Assembly (NCBI RefSeq): GCF_004771005.1
Contig: NZ_RQHV01000002.1
Span: 1-64,000, forward strand
DNA from: Leptospira ilyithenensis
Lineage (GTDB): Bacteria > Spirochaetota > Leptospiria > Leptospirales > Leptospiraceae
Reading direction: 5' to 3'
DNA: 64,000 nucleotides
Part shown: positions 1-9,077 of the stretch, in pieces
How the letters are laid out: each line of letters opens with the position of its first letter
How positions within the stretch are numbered: the first letter of the stretch is position 1
Program-made: the position numbers and the translations under genes
The notes under the pieces: generated by a model
Seen by the model: only the letters and a program-made list of their open reading frames with translations
Told to the model about the DNA's origin: nothing
Databases searched by the model: none

Positions 1-2
1 GT

Positions 3-689
3 ATGAAAACTTCATTCAAACTCTTTTTCCTTCTTTTAGGATTCTGTTTTGTTTCCTTATCCCATTGCAAAACATATGCTCTCCGCCTCCCTGACCCCGG
101 ATCGGAAGCAGAGATACAAACCCTGACTGTTTACGGTTTTGCAATCTTTAAAGTGAGAAAAAACCTAATCTCCGAACATGCTTTCCCTCTTCATGGGAAA
201 GACCTTGTTTTTTCATCATCAACTAACGCAGTAGATACGAACTTATCTTTTCCATCGATAGCATTGGATTCCTATCATGTGCTGCTTGGCAAAGCCAAAC
301 AAAATTACATACTTTCCGAAATCGGATGGACAGAGATTTGCGGGAACAATTGCGTTTTAAAATTTCATGCCAATTTGAATCCGAACGAATCAAAATCGGC
401 TTTGCCACTAGAAGGAAAACCGGGAGAGATCCGATTTTTAGGAATCTATTACCTGCATCTTTCTCCCCAAGGAAAACTCAAAAACGAATTCCAAGGAAAA
501 TTGGAGGAAGGATACTCCCGATTTGCGGATGATTCTCTCGAGAGCTTCAAAGAACATCTGTTTGAAAATCCGGAGGACACGAGCCAAAAATCGGCAGAAA
601 TCAAGTTCCTCAAGTCGTTTATCCAATCGCAAAAAGAAGGTTATTGGAAAGACAAAGCGGAAGAAAAACTGAATTTAATAATGAAGTAA
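3..689 (+). CDS. putative lipoprotein, unknown function
   Basis: The 228-residue product starts with a typical lipoprotein signal: two lysine-flanked hydrophobic turns ending in a lipobox-like SLSHC, so Cys22 would be the lipidated residue. The rest is soluble, mixed in character, with a Glu/Lys-rich C-terminal third. I recognise no domain and no function is offered. The ATG is two bases from the window edge, but the signal peptide begins right there, so the gene is probably complete. It converges on the leftward permease gene downstream. The lipoprotein call is inference from the N-terminus; the coding call rests on length and signal peptide. Confidence 0.75.
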   Translation: MKTSFKLFFLLLGFCFVSLSHCKTYALRLPDPGSEAEIQTLTVYGFAIFKVRKNLISEHAFPLHGKDLVFSSSTNAVDTNLSFPSIALDSYHVLLGKAKQNYILSEIGWTEICGNNCVLKFHANLNPNESKSALPLEGKPGEIRFLGIYYLHLSPQGKLKNEFQGKLEEGYSRFADDSLESFKEHLFENPEDTSQKSAEIKFLKSFIQSQKEGYWKDKAEEKLNLIMK

Positions 690-745
690 AAATATAAAAT
701 CATCTCATTCGCGCGGGAATATCAATTCTCAAAAGTTGATTTTTC

Positions 746-1648
746 CTAAATCGGTTTTTCCCGGAGAGAGGAAGACTGTCTTATCATTTCCATGATTGCG
801 CAAAATAGTATGACTGCTCCTGCAAGCCAAATCCTTTCGGGAGGAACTTCTCCTAAAACCAGCCACGCCGCAAAACTTCCGTATAACGGACTCATCGTTG
901 AAAAAATCCCCGCTGTTGTAACTGGAAGGCTCGCAAAACTCCGAATCCACAGAGTATGGGCAAGAGCTGTAAAAACACCTGCAAGCAAAACTTGATAAAG
1001 CAGATATTTCGGTTCCGAAACCATCTCCCAAAATCCGGAAGCAAACGGAAGAAGAAGTAATGAAGTTGCAATCAGTTGTACAAGTAGTAGCTGGGAACTG
1101 GGATAATGACTGTGCATTTGTTTGGTCAGAATGTTCCGAAGCGAATACAAGACGGCAGACACCAAACCCCAAACAACTCCTTGAAAATGATTATCTGCCC
1201 AATTGAATTCCGGAACAATGATAGCAAGACCACAAAACGAAAATAAGGTGAGAAAAACAGAAAACTTATCGATCTTATGACCGAAAAACAAAGGCTCCAA
1301 AATCGAAGTAAATACAGGATAGGTAAATAAAGACAACATTCCGATCGCAACTGTAGAAACCTGTATGGAATGAAAGTAGGTCACCCAGTGGATTCCGAAA
1401 AGGATTCCGATTCCAAATACTTTGGCAAAATCGGAAAAACTGGAGAACACAAACCGTTTGCCCCGAATGAATAGGAAGATTGCCAAAATCAAAACAGAGA
1501 AAGCAGCTCTACCTGTGATAATGGTAGAAGCCGGGAAAGGAAGGAGCTTCGCAAAAAGTGTCACGTTTCCCATAATGAAAACGGACAAATTCAATTCGAG
1601 GATGTTAGACCAGCGGGAGGAAGAATTCACTACCTCCTTAAGTTTCAA
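746..1648 (-). CDS. EamA/DMT-superfamily permease
   Basis: A 300-residue, very hydrophobic protein with about ten predicted membrane segments in two five-helix halves, the EamA (drug/metabolite transporter) layout. Visible family features are the early PASTIITGRAAFS-type helix, the internal repeat restarting near residue 150 (GVVWGLVSAVLYSLRNILTK), and the end-of-repeat SPLYGSFAAWLVLGE stretch. It would sit in the inner membrane and export or import small metabolites; the substrate cannot be told. Its start overlaps the end of the DUF2505-like gene by 11 bases, so the two are probably co-transcribed in the leftward run that begins with the YhhN gene. Confidence 0.88.
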   Translation of the reverse strand: MKLKEVVNSSSRWSNILELNLSVFIMGNVTLFAKLLPFPASTIITGRAAFSVLILAIFLFIRGKRFVFSSFSDFAKVFGIGILFGIHWVTYFHSIQVSTVAIGMLSLFTYPVFTSILEPLFFGHKIDKFSVFLTLFSFCGLAIIVPEFNWADNHFQGVVWGLVSAVLYSLRNILTKQMHSHYPSSQLLLVQLIATSLLLLPFASGFWEMVSEPKYLLYQVLLAGVFTALAHTLWIRSFASLPVTTAGIFSTMSPLYGSFAAWLVLGEVPPERIWLAGAVILFCAIMEMIRQSSSLREKPI

Positions 1649-2120
1649 CCCCTAAAAATTTGGCTATGGATTTTCTGTCTTTTTCCAAACTATGTTTGTG
1701 AATTTCTTCGATCGCCTTTTCAACGATAGGTGAAACAAAGAGCAAACTGGAAAGAACTTCTACATCATAACTTCTTTCCGATCCGTCGCCCGCCGTTTGG
1801 TAAATACTTTTACCTTTGATGATAAACACATTGTCTTTGCCGGGAGGAGAGATCTTAAATTCGTGAGTGTTTGTGATAATGTCGAAAGTAGATTCCTCCA
1901 ATAAAGATAAATCCGAAAGAGCTGCGGAAAGTACCGCGGGCATGGATCCTTCCAGACTCACCTTTCTCTTTTGAGTGATGATACTCCCTTCTTTTTTTTC
2001 TTCGAGTAAAGTTACATTCTTCAAATCAGGAAATTGATCCAAATGTTTGTAACGTTCTTCTCTGGCATGAAGTAATTTTGCGAGTGGTACTGAAAAACTA
2101 TGAGTAACCTTATATTTCAC
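1638..2120 (-). CDS. DUF2505/SRPBCC-like protein
   Basis: A 160-residue soluble protein. It opens with MKYKVTHSFSVP and runs through alternating beta-like strands to a long C-terminal helix, which fits the START/SRPBCC fold of DUF2505-type proteins that bind hydrophobic ligands. That assignment is by overall pattern only. The start is GTG, and its first base pairs overlap the stop codon of the upstream ferritin-like gene (TAGTG), which indicates translational coupling. The end overlaps the permease start. No catalytic motif is visible and the ligand is unknown. Confidence 0.7.
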   Translation of the reverse strand: MKYKVTHSFSVPLAKLLHAREERYKHLDQFPDLKNVTLLEEKKEGSIITQKRKVSLEGSMPAVLSAALSDLSLLEESTFDIITNTHEFKISPPGKDNVFIIKGKSIYQTAGDGSERSYDVEVLSSLLFVSPIVEKAIEEIHKHSLEKDRKSIAKFLGVET

Positions 2121-2902
2121 TATTTCTTTTTTCCTTTCTTTTTTGCAGGTTTGGATTTTTTGGGTGCCGCTTTTTTAACAGGTTTCTTAGCCGATTTTTT
2201 AACAACCTGTTTCGCAGACTTTTTGGCCTTCGCCTTAGGAGATGTCTTTTTCGGTTTCGGGGCCGTTTTTTTTGCTTTAGGTGCTTCCGCTTTTTTCTTA
2301 GGAGCGGGAGACGGCGACTTGGCAACGGAAGCGGGTTTCGGTTTTGCAGATGATTTGTTTACTTCTGCAAGCAATGCTTCGTCTTCCCAATAAAATACTT
2401 GTTCGCCCGGAGTAGACTGCTCCATAGCGCGTGCCTGCGCTTCCAAAAGAGAAGTGTTTGTTTCACTGAAGTTTGCAAGCTTTTGGAATAGAAGGTTGAT
2501 TTTCGGATCTTGAAATTTATTGCGAAGAGTCGAATAAAAATTCATCGCATCGTCCCCTTCCCTAATGGCAAGTTCGAGTGCTTTTTTCTCATCGTGGTTC
2601 ACTTCTGCGGTTTTGTTCCGATCCAGCTTGTCCATTAACTTTTGTATGGTGGAAGAGTGAAATTTTTCGATTTCGGAAAGTTGTTTCAAATTCGGCAATT
2701 CTTTTCCTTCCGCATTTTTATACACTTCGCGGATGAATTTGATATGTTCATCACCATCTAACGCGAGTTGGCTGAAAAGTTCCCTGACGGCACCTTCAGG
2801 CAAACTCTCCGAAGTATTAAAATAGAATTGAAAACACTTAACTTCGTGTTCGATTGCGGCGGCTACCGCCTCGATAAATGTAGTTTTTTTTAAAGATTTC
2901 AT
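2120..2902 (-). CDS. ferritin-like protein with Lys/Ala/Pro-rich tail
   Basis: Residues 1-160 look like a four-helix ferritin/rubrerythrin bundle: helix 1 holds AIEHEVKCFQFY, helix 2 DGDEHIKF, helix 3 AIREGDDAMNFY, helix 4 FSETNTSLLE. Rubrerythrins normally carry an E-x-x-H pair in helix 4; here the histidine position is Thr, so a full di-iron site is doubtful. From about residue 180 to the end (260) the chain becomes almost pure Lys, Ala and Pro with Ser, like a histone H1 tail, which suggests binding to DNA, RNA or another polyanion. The strong hydrophobic reading frame on the opposite strand is only the complement of this tail. Start ATG agrees with the helical N-terminus. Function is unproven. 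Confidence 0.8.
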   Translation of the reverse strand: MKSLKKTTFIEAVAAAIEHEVKCFQFYFNTSESLPEGAVRELFSQLALDGDEHIKFIREVYKNAEGKELPNLKQLSEIEKFHSSTIQKLMDKLDRNKTAEVNHDEKKALELAIREGDDAMNFYSTLRNKFQDPKINLLFQKLANFSETNTSLLEAQARAMEQSTPGEQVFYWEDEALLAEVNKSSAKPKPASVAKSPSPAPKKKAEAPKAKKTAPKPKKTSPKAKAKKSAKQVVKKSAKKPVKKAAPKKSKPAKKKGKKK

Positions 2903-2956
2903 TTGTGCAAATTCCTTAGAGAAAGCGCTTATAGTCTAGCTTGGAACAATTCAGAT

Positions 2957-3625
2957 TCAAGCACTTTTCGAATCTTTTAAAATCAACTCTTCTACCTTTA
3001 CAGACTCATAAAGCAGCGCTTGCGCCAAATAGTATGTAACCATAATCAGTATGGAAGCAAGAGTCCTATCCATTCCGGGATTTAAAAACATGGAATAGGC
3101 AATGATGGAATCGGAAACAATAAAGGAGATCGCTCCCAAAAGCCCGACTCTGAATGCATAAGTTACAGATTTACGGGCGAGTGCTCTCCAACCCATGATG
3201 CAAATTGCGAGCACGTACACTGCGACCGGAACGGCAAGAGGTCCCAAATGCGGAAACAAGAGGGAATAAAAAGTGAGTCCGTAGGCAAGAAAAGGTAAGA
3301 ATAAAATCAGTTTCAAAGGAGAACCGAAAGAAAATGCTCCTGAATAAATAAGCTGTGCTACAAGAAAAGAACCAAGTCCCGGAACAAAAAACTTGGGATC
3401 AGGAAGAGCGAGGAAGGAATCTCCGAAGGAAGAAAACACAAGAGCAACTGCTACCAATTTTCCCCGTAGTTCCAATTTCTTCCAATAACGGAGGAGAGCC
3501 ACGATCAAGATCAAGATAGGAATGATTTTGGAAGGAAGAAAAAAATAATTCTCTTTCGGGATTGTCAAAATCGCAAGGAGGTGGACGAGGGAATACAAAC
3601 CAAATAAAACAATTTCTTTTGCCAT
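2957..3625 (-). CDS. YhhN-family membrane protein, lysoplasmalogenase-like
   Basis: The 222-residue product has about eight hydrophobic segments and the YhhN/TMEM86 pattern, including PSKIIPILILIVALLRYW near the N-terminus and the conserved SFGDSFLALP segment around residue 80, whose Asp is a family residue. Members of this family include vertebrate lysoplasmalogenase, which cleaves the vinyl-ether bond of lysoplasmalogens; activity in bacteria is mostly inferred. An in-frame ATG lies 25 codons further upstream, but those extra residues are polar and basic and unlike the family, so MAKEIVLFG is taken as the start. It is probably the first gene of the leftward run with the ferritin-like gene. 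Confidence 0.82.
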   Translation of the reverse strand: MAKEIVLFGLYSLVHLLAILTIPKENYFFLPSKIIPILILIVALLRYWKKLELRGKLVAVALVFSSFGDSFLALPDPKFFVPGLGSFLVAQLIYSGAFSFGSPLKLILFLPFLAYGLTFYSLLFPHLGPLAVPVAVYVLAICIMGWRALARKSVTYAFRVGLLGAISFIVSDSIIAYSMFLNPGMDRTLASILIMVTYYLAQALLYESVKVEELILKDSKSA

Positions 3626-3679
3626 AATTCTTACTTTACACGGGGACTCGTTTCGTTTTTTATCATAGGGAGAACCCGA

Positions 3680-4003
3680 GTGTTTTATTATATGAAGCAA
3701 AATCGTCCTTTGTCCATCCTTTTCTTAATTTCCCTACTTCTATCTTTTTCATCTCTCTCCGCACGAGAAGTTCCAAGCGGAGGCGAAATGCTTTTGGACA
3801 TTGCTCTTGCAAGACCTTTGGGACTTGTAGGGACTTGCCTCGGGGTTGGCGCCTTTCTTATATCATTACCTTTCTCAGCATTGTCGGGAACAATTAAACA
3901 ATCTAGCAAACGACTTGTAGTCTATCCTGCAAAGTTCACTTTCACAAGGGGATTAGGCGACTTCCCCGGCTATATGGAACCTTACGAAATCGTAGAGGAA
4001 TAA
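3680..4003 (+). CDS. small exported/membrane protein, unknown function
   Basis: A 107-residue protein with a signal-like N-terminus (basic MKQNR followed by a leucine/serine-rich core ending near SLSAREV) and a second hydrophobic segment, PLGLVGTCLGVGAFLISLPFSAL. The C-terminal third is soluble with aromatic residues. The GTG start at 3680 has an AGGGAGA Shine-Dalgarno six bases upstream; an ATG four codons later is the alternative. Its stop is followed after one base by the TTG start of mutA, so the two are very likely co-transcribed. I recognise no family, although similar glycine-rich double-hydrophobic proteins are common in Leptospira. Confidence 0.7.
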   Translation: MFYYMKQNRPLSILFLISLLLSFSSLSAREVPSGGEMLLDIALARPLGLVGTCLGVGAFLISLPFSALSGTIKQSSKRLVVYPAKFTFTRGLGDFPGYMEPYEIVEE

Positions 4004-4004
4004 T

Positions 4005-5852
4005 TTGGAAGATTTATTATTCTCGGAATTCCCCGGAACGGGAGCCCAAACATGGAAAGAGCTGATTCTAAAAGACCTGAAAGGGGCTCCTTACGACAAA
4101 GTGCAATGGGAGACGGAAGAAGGTTTTTCCATCGAGCCTTATTACAGAGCGGAAGATTTAGAAGCCCTTGACTTACCTACTCTTCAACGCAAAGAAAAAG
4201 GTTGGCTTATCACCGATCCGATTTACCAAAATCAGTCGATCACTCTTGCCAACGAAGAAGCAAAATCCTTAGAAAAGAAAGGGGTTGATTCTTTATTATT
4301 TTATTCTCATGAAGAAGCAGGGAGCCGGTTCGGAATTCCGCTTCCCGGTCCGGACGATCTGCAAAGATTGTTTTTCGGATTAGATCTGAAAAATACTCCT
4401 ATTATTTTATCCTTGGCCAATCGTGCCCCAGACTTTGCAAAAGAAATCCGTACTTTTGCAAAAGAAGCGAAACAAATTCTTACCGATTATGATCCGTTAG
4501 GCTCTGCATTACTTTGCGGGGAAACGGGCGGTTCGGAAGAAAAGATAAAGTCCAATTTGGCGACTCTTGTGTCTTCTTCCGGTTCCGAAAGATTTATTTG
4601 CATTCATTCCTATTATTTGAGAGAATCAGGCAGCACAATCACTCAGGAGTTGGCTTATTCACTCGCTTGGGCAGTTGAATATTTGAATATTCTAATCGAA
4701 TCGGGAGCAAAACCGTCAGTTGCAGCACAATCCGTTTGGTTTTGGGCGGGGATTGGAGCAGATTATTTTAGCGAAATTGCAAAATTCCGATCTTTGCGAA
4801 TCCTTTGGGCAAAAATCCTGGATGCATATGAACCGGGACTGGGAGAAAAGTCTCCCGCACAAATACATGCTAGTACAACGGAATGGAATTTTACAGCCTA
4901 CGACCCTTATGTAAACATGTTACGCGGAACCACTGCTGCTATGTCCGCCGTTATCGGTGGAGCGGATTCGGTCACAGTACATCCGTTCGACAAAGTTTAT
5001 CATGATTCGAATGAGTTCGGAACAAGGATTGCCCGCAATTCCCAATTGCTTCTCAGACATGAGTCCCATCTGGACAAAGTGGATGATCCTTCTTCGGGAT
5101 CGTATTATCTGGAATCACTCACTCATAAATTATGCGAAGTTTCCTGGGAGGAATTTCAGACCGTTGAAAAGGACGGAGGGTTCTACAAATCCATGTTAGA
5201 TGGAAAGATTCAGTCGAAAATAGAAACCGCCGAAAAGAAAAAAAGAGAAGCTGCTTCGAGCCGCAAACAGACTCTGTTAGGTACAAACCAATATCCTTTG
5301 GCTTCCGAACGTCATTCGGATTTGCAAAATTCCATTGGCAAAATCAATGAGCGATTGAATGCACCCGTTCAAACAAAATTCAAACGATTGAATTACTTAA
5401 GACTATCTTGGGATTTTGACAGACTTCGTTTTGCGACTGATGCACATTTTGAAAAAACAAAATCAGTTCCGAAAGTATTTCTGCTTACAATTGGAAATTT
5501 AGGAATGAGAAAGGCGCGTGCCGCATTCAGTTCCAATTATATAGGATGTTTGGGTTATACAATCCAGGACAACTTGGGCTTTGATTCCATCGAAGAAGGA
5601 ATTCAGGCCGCTAAAAATTTCAAAGCGGATATGGTTGTGCTTTGTTCTTCCGACGAAGAATACATCGAATTCATTCCTGCATTCTGCGAAGGTATGAAAA
5701 AAAACCTACCGAATGTTTGGCGGATTGTTGCCGGTTTTCCGAAAGATCTGATTTCAAAATCGGAATCCGAAGGCATAGAAGATTTCATTCACCTCAAAAG
5801 AAACGTTATAGAGTTTATGGAAAAAGCACAAAAAAAATTAGGGGTTCTATAG
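4005..5852 (+). CDS. mutA: methylmalonyl-CoA mutase, small (non-catalytic) subunit
   Basis: This 615-residue protein carries the methylmalonyl-CoA mutase TIM-barrel signature (for example TTEWNFTAYDPYVNMLRGTT and FGTRIARNSQLLLRHESHLDKVDDPSSGSYYLE) and a C-terminal flavodoxin-like domain that starts near residue 490. In place of the cobalamin-binding DxHxxG motif the C-terminal domain has GNLGMRKARA, so the B12 lower-ligand histidine is absent, as in the known small subunits. With MutB it should form the alpha-beta heterodimer that interconverts methylmalonyl-CoA and succinyl-CoA in the cytoplasm. The TTG start directly follows the previous stop and has GAGGAA just upstream. Unusually, the large-subunit gene is not next: a 3.1-kb reverse-strand kinase gene lies between. 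Confidence 0.9.
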   Translation: MEDLLFSEFPGTGAQTWKELILKDLKGAPYDKVQWETEEGFSIEPYYRAEDLEALDLPTLQRKEKGWLITDPIYQNQSITLANEEAKSLEKKGVDSLLFYSHEEAGSRFGIPLPGPDDLQRLFFGLDLKNTPIILSLANRAPDFAKEIRTFAKEAKQILTDYDPLGSALLCGETGGSEEKIKSNLATLVSSSGSERFICIHSYYLRESGSTITQELAYSLAWAVEYLNILIESGAKPSVAAQSVWFWAGIGADYFSEIAKFRSLRILWAKILDAYEPGLGEKSPAQIHASTTEWNFTAYDPYVNMLRGTTAAMSAVIGGADSVTVHPFDKVYHDSNEFGTRIARNSQLLLRHESHLDKVDDPSSGSYYLESLTHKLCEVSWEEFQTVEKDGGFYKSMLDGKIQSKIETAEKKKREAASSRKQTLLGTNQYPLASERHSDLQNSIGKINERLNAPVQTKFKRLNYLRLSWDFDRLRFATDAHFEKTKSVPKVFLLTIGNLGMRKARAAFSSNYIGCLGYTIQDNLGFDSIEEGIQAAKNFKADMVVLCSSDEEYIEFIPAFCEGMKKNLPNVWRIVAGFPKDLISKSESEGIEDFIHLKRNVIEFMEKAQKKLGVL

Positions 5853-5859
5853 ATTCAGT

Positions 5860-8800
5860 CTATTTTTCCCTTAAGTGTAAATCCATCGGAAGATAGATTC
5901 GGAATTCGGTTCTTCCCGGTTCCGAATCTATCTTAATCTCTCCTTTATGTCTCTCAATCACCCGTTTGACTATATCAAGACCGAGGCCGCTTCCCTCTCC
6001 GGGAGCCTTCGTTGTAAAGAACGGTTCAAAAATCTTATCCCTGTGCTCTTCGGGAATTCCAGGCCCGGTATCCATGATCGAAACCACAAGATGATTGTTC
6101 GAACAAAAAGTACGGATGACCAAACTTCCTTTGAATTTCATCGCCTGAAGTGCGTTAAATATGATATTGGTCCAAACATGTAGCAGATCATCAGGATAAC
6201 AATATATGGAAGGAGAGGATTCGAAATTCCGGATCACTTCCACTCCCCTTCTGATTTTGTCTTGATAAATAGTAAGTACAGTATTGATCCCTTCCGTAAT
6301 GTTTCCGGGGATGGGGACTCCTTCCTGATCAAAATGAGAATAATTTTTCAAAGCATAAATGATCTTGGAAGCCCGGTCCACCGCGACCTGGATTGTCTTA
6401 CTCATATTAAGCGATTGAATTTGCCTGAATATGATTTCCAAAATCTCCGAAGAATGGGGATGTTGCAGTAATTTGATATATTTCAAAATCACTTCATGGA
6501 TTCCCAGGTCGATGGCCGAGTCTGCAATGGATTCGGCGTCTTCGATCGACTTTTCCTTTAAAGTCTGGACTAGAACTTTTCTCTTGTTTCTGGCTTCCAG
6601 GCCCGAAATAAAGTTCGAAGTGTTATAACTATCGAAAAGCAAATTCATCATATCGTCTAATGTGTCATAGTCGATTACGGAATAAATTTCTTTCAAAGCG
6701 CGAATTCTTTCCGGGAAACCCATTTGAGCATTGCGAAGATTCTGATTGCTTGCCTGAATCGCGCCGATCGGATTATTGATTTCATGAGCAATGCCTGCTA
6801 TCAAATGTCCCAATGCAGCCATCTTTTCCGATTGAACCAATTGGGCCTGGGCAAGTTGCAATTTTTTCATCGCATCCACCAAATCCTGTTTTTGTTTTTC
6901 GATCAGATCGTTTTTTCTTAGAATTTCTCCATTATAGGTTCTAAGTTCATCTATTACTTTATGAAAAGTCAAATCCTGCATGCTCACTGCAGTACGAACG
7001 ACTCCCTTATCATGAATGATACGGGTCTTTACGCTTACAGGAAACAGAGTTCCGTCTTTTTCGCAAGCAAACAAATTGACACTTGTGTTTTCCGCAAAAC
7101 CCTCATCTAAAATCAAATCCCAAGATTCGCGGGCAAATAAACTGGAAATATCAATGGACTCGAGTTCGTTTTCCCGATAACCGAATCGACTGAAAAATGC
7201 TGGGTTAGCGTCCACGATCCCGGAGAAATTGGAATCGGAAATCCAAATGGCTTCCGTTGTGATTTGGTAAAATGCCTGGAACCTGGATTCGCTTTCTTTC
7301 AGTTCTCTTTCGAAATTCATTCTAGAACTGATATCCCGAACAACTCCTATCATTCTTGCGGATTGGTTTTCAACTTCGGAAACTTGGATATATCCTTCCA
7401 TCCAATGGATTTTTTTTGTATGATCAATAAACCGATACTGAAGGTAAACTGCCCCGCCACTTTCGCTTAATACCTGCTGCACGACATTGTTGAAAGTATT
7501 TTTATCCTCGGGGTGAACCAGATCTCTAAAGCTTTCAAAATTTGGAAATCCGTCTTTAGAAACAAAATACAATTCATACAGTCTTTCGCTTCCAAGAAAA
7601 CGATCGTTGAGAATATCCCATTCCCAAATTCCGATCTTAGCAACGTCGACGGCAAGGCGAAGTCTTGCTTCCGACTCTTTCAGTTTTTTTTCCTGAATCA
7701 GTTTGAATGAAATGTCAGAGATAAAAAACACCACCATCTCTATCTCACCGCTTTCTTTTAAGATAGGTGCTCCTGTGATTGAGATGGTTTTTTCATTTTC
7801 ACCTTCCCAACTGATGATTTGGATTATATTTTCAACTGGCTCTCTTGTTCTAAGAATAACGGCAAATGGCTGGTTTTCTTCAGGAAAAGGATTACCTTCC
7901 AAAGTTTTATAATGAAACTTGGGCAATTTGTATTTTATTATATTTCCTTCATTTCTTTCCAATCCCAGAATTTTTTCTGAACTTCGATTTGCGTAAATGA
8001 TCCGGCCATCCGGATTGAGAATGGCGATTCCATCCGCAGAGATTGCCAAAACCTTATTTAAAAAATCCCTTTCTTCCCGCAAGCGATGATCGAATGCAAT
8101 ACGGTCCAGGCCGTTTCCGAATAAATCGCAAAACAAACGAAGGTGGGGAACGAATTGGTTGGGAGAAAAATTAAACCGATCGGAATAAAAACATAAAACC
8201 TGATTCGAATTTTTGACGGGAACAAAGATCCAGTTGATTCCCTGATCGGAAAGTCCGACTTCAATGATTTTACCTTTCAATACCAGGACGACTTTATTAT
8301 TAGTTATGCGATCGAAAATTTCCTGAACCAGGAAATTTTCCAATTGGAATTCCTGCGGATTTTTAAACATCCAATCCGTGTAAAAGGAATAATCTGTTTT
8401 TTTTATCTCTTCCCAACTGATCATTGGAAAAGATAAATCCAAAATGGAAGCAAATCTAGCGCCCATTCGATTTGCCATTTCTGAAAGGCTCACTTTCAGA
8501 ATTTTGGGAACATCTTCATAAGAAGCAAAATTCAATTTTCTGGAAAAAGAATTCAGGTAACCTTCAAAGATACTTTGGGTCTCCAAAGCTTCCTTAGCTA
8601 AAACTTCCTCGGTAATATCAACTCCTGTACCAAGGATATACTCCAGCTTCCCTTCCTTATCAGTCAGAAAGGCGTTGTTCCAGCGGATCATAATTTGATC
8701 TCCGGACTTTGTCAGCCAAACATTTTGGAATTGGGGAACATTGTCCCTTCCCGGTTGGATTTTTTTGAATTTGGATCGGATCAAAGAACGTTCCGATTCC

Positions 8801-8970
8801 AAAATCAATATATCCCAGATATATTGATTTTCCACTTCTTCGAAGGAATACCCTGTTTTTTCCTGGCAGCGCCGATTGAAGACCCTAATTCGACCTTCCG
8901 TATCCAGAACCAATATAAGAGAGGCGACTGTATCTAGGATCGTTTGTGCAAAGCCGGGTTCATTCAGCAT
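5860..8970 (-). CDS. multi-PAS sensor histidine kinase
   Basis: A 1036-residue cytoplasmic-looking kinase without obvious membrane helices. Order: PAS (about 5-130), a GAF-like region (150-290), PAS (300-425), PAS (430-555), PAS (560-680), a short coiled coil, a HisKA-type dimerisation helix with phospho-acceptor His729 in AGIAHEINNPIG, and a HATPase domain with NIIFNALQAM (N box), DTGPGIP (G1), FEPFFTTK (F box) and GSGLGL (G2). The linker around His729 resembles kinases of the ATP-binding class that end in this domain. There is no receiver domain and no adjacent response regulator, so its partner is elsewhere. The gene lies head-to-tail against mutA (7-base gap) and divergent from mutB (107-base gap), so it may share a regulatory region with mutB; the signal is unknown. 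Confidence 0.93.
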   Translation of the reverse strand: MLNEPGFAQTILDTVASLILVLDTEGRIRVFNRRCQEKTGYSFEEVENQYIWDILILESERSLIRSKFKKIQPGRDNVPQFQNVWLTKSGDQIMIRWNNAFLTDKEGKLEYILGTGVDITEEVLAKEALETQSIFEGYLNSFSRKLNFASYEDVPKILKVSLSEMANRMGARFASILDLSFPMISWEEIKKTDYSFYTDWMFKNPQEFQLENFLVQEIFDRITNNKVVLVLKGKIIEVGLSDQGINWIFVPVKNSNQVLCFYSDRFNFSPNQFVPHLRLFCDLFGNGLDRIAFDHRLREERDFLNKVLAISADGIAILNPDGRIIYANRSSEKILGLERNEGNIIKYKLPKFHYKTLEGNPFPEENQPFAVILRTREPVENIIQIISWEGENEKTISITGAPILKESGEIEMVVFFISDISFKLIQEKKLKESEARLRLAVDVAKIGIWEWDILNDRFLGSERLYELYFVSKDGFPNFESFRDLVHPEDKNTFNNVVQQVLSESGGAVYLQYRFIDHTKKIHWMEGYIQVSEVENQSARMIGVVRDISSRMNFERELKESESRFQAFYQITTEAIWISDSNFSGIVDANPAFFSRFGYRENELESIDISSLFARESWDLILDEGFAENTSVNLFACEKDGTLFPVSVKTRIIHDKGVVRTAVSMQDLTFHKVIDELRTYNGEILRKNDLIEKQKQDLVDAMKKLQLAQAQLVQSEKMAALGHLIAGIAHEINNPIGAIQASNQNLRNAQMGFPERIRALKEIYSVIDYDTLDDMMNLLFDSYNTSNFISGLEARNKRKVLVQTLKEKSIEDAESIADSAIDLGIHEVILKYIKLLQHPHSSEILEIIFRQIQSLNMSKTIQVAVDRASKIIYALKNYSHFDQEGVPIPGNITEGINTVLTIYQDKIRRGVEVIRNFESSPSIYCYPDDLLHVWTNIIFNALQAMKFKGSLVIRTFCSNNHLVVSIMDTGPGIPEEHRDKIFEPFFTTKAPGEGSGLGLDIVKRVIERHKGEIKIDSEPGRTEFRIYLPMDLHLREK

Positions 8971-9035
8971 GGGGTTGGAGTGAGAAAGAAAACTATAGTC
9001 CGTTCCATCCAGGTTTCAATCGAAAAACTGCTTTC

Positions 9036-9070
9036 TCTATGGTTTTCTCTCTGTAAGGTTGTTCCATAGA
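9036..9070 (+). other. inverted repeat in the mutB leader
   Basis: TCTATGG and its exact reverse complement CCATAGA are separated by 21 bases and end 7 bases before the mutB start codon. In RNA this could form a 7-bp stem that holds the weak AGAAGA ribosome-binding region close to its base. Alternatively, it is a DNA site between the divergent kinase and mutB genes. The short arms and long loop make this tentative. Confidence 0.25.
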
Positions 9071-9077
9071 AGACTCT

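Noticed and set aside
729..1172. Second leftward frame of 147 codons inside the EamA permease gene
   Set aside because: Overlaps the permease in another frame, is rich in Ser/Cys without pattern, and shows no family signature.
2100..2393. Hydrophobic rightward frame of 97 codons that looks like a membrane protein
   Set aside because: It is the exact complement of the Lys/Ala/Pro-rich tail of the ferritin-like gene; lysine codons read backward give Phe/Leu, so the hydrophobicity is an artefact.
4005..5852. mutA as a damaged mutase because it lacks DxHxxG
   Set aside because: The absence of the cobalamin motif is normal for small subunits of heterodimeric methylmalonyl-CoA mutase; the frame is intact.
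5848..5875. Short stem ATAGA-TTCAG-TCTAT followed by TTTTT between mutA and the kinase gene
   Set aside because: A 5-bp A/T-rich stem is too weak to call a terminator with confidence, and it overlaps the end of mutA and the kinase stop.
8971..9077. Cobalamin riboswitch upstream of mutB
   Set aside because: The spacer is only 107 bases and lacks the conserved B12-box; the same is true upstream of meaA.
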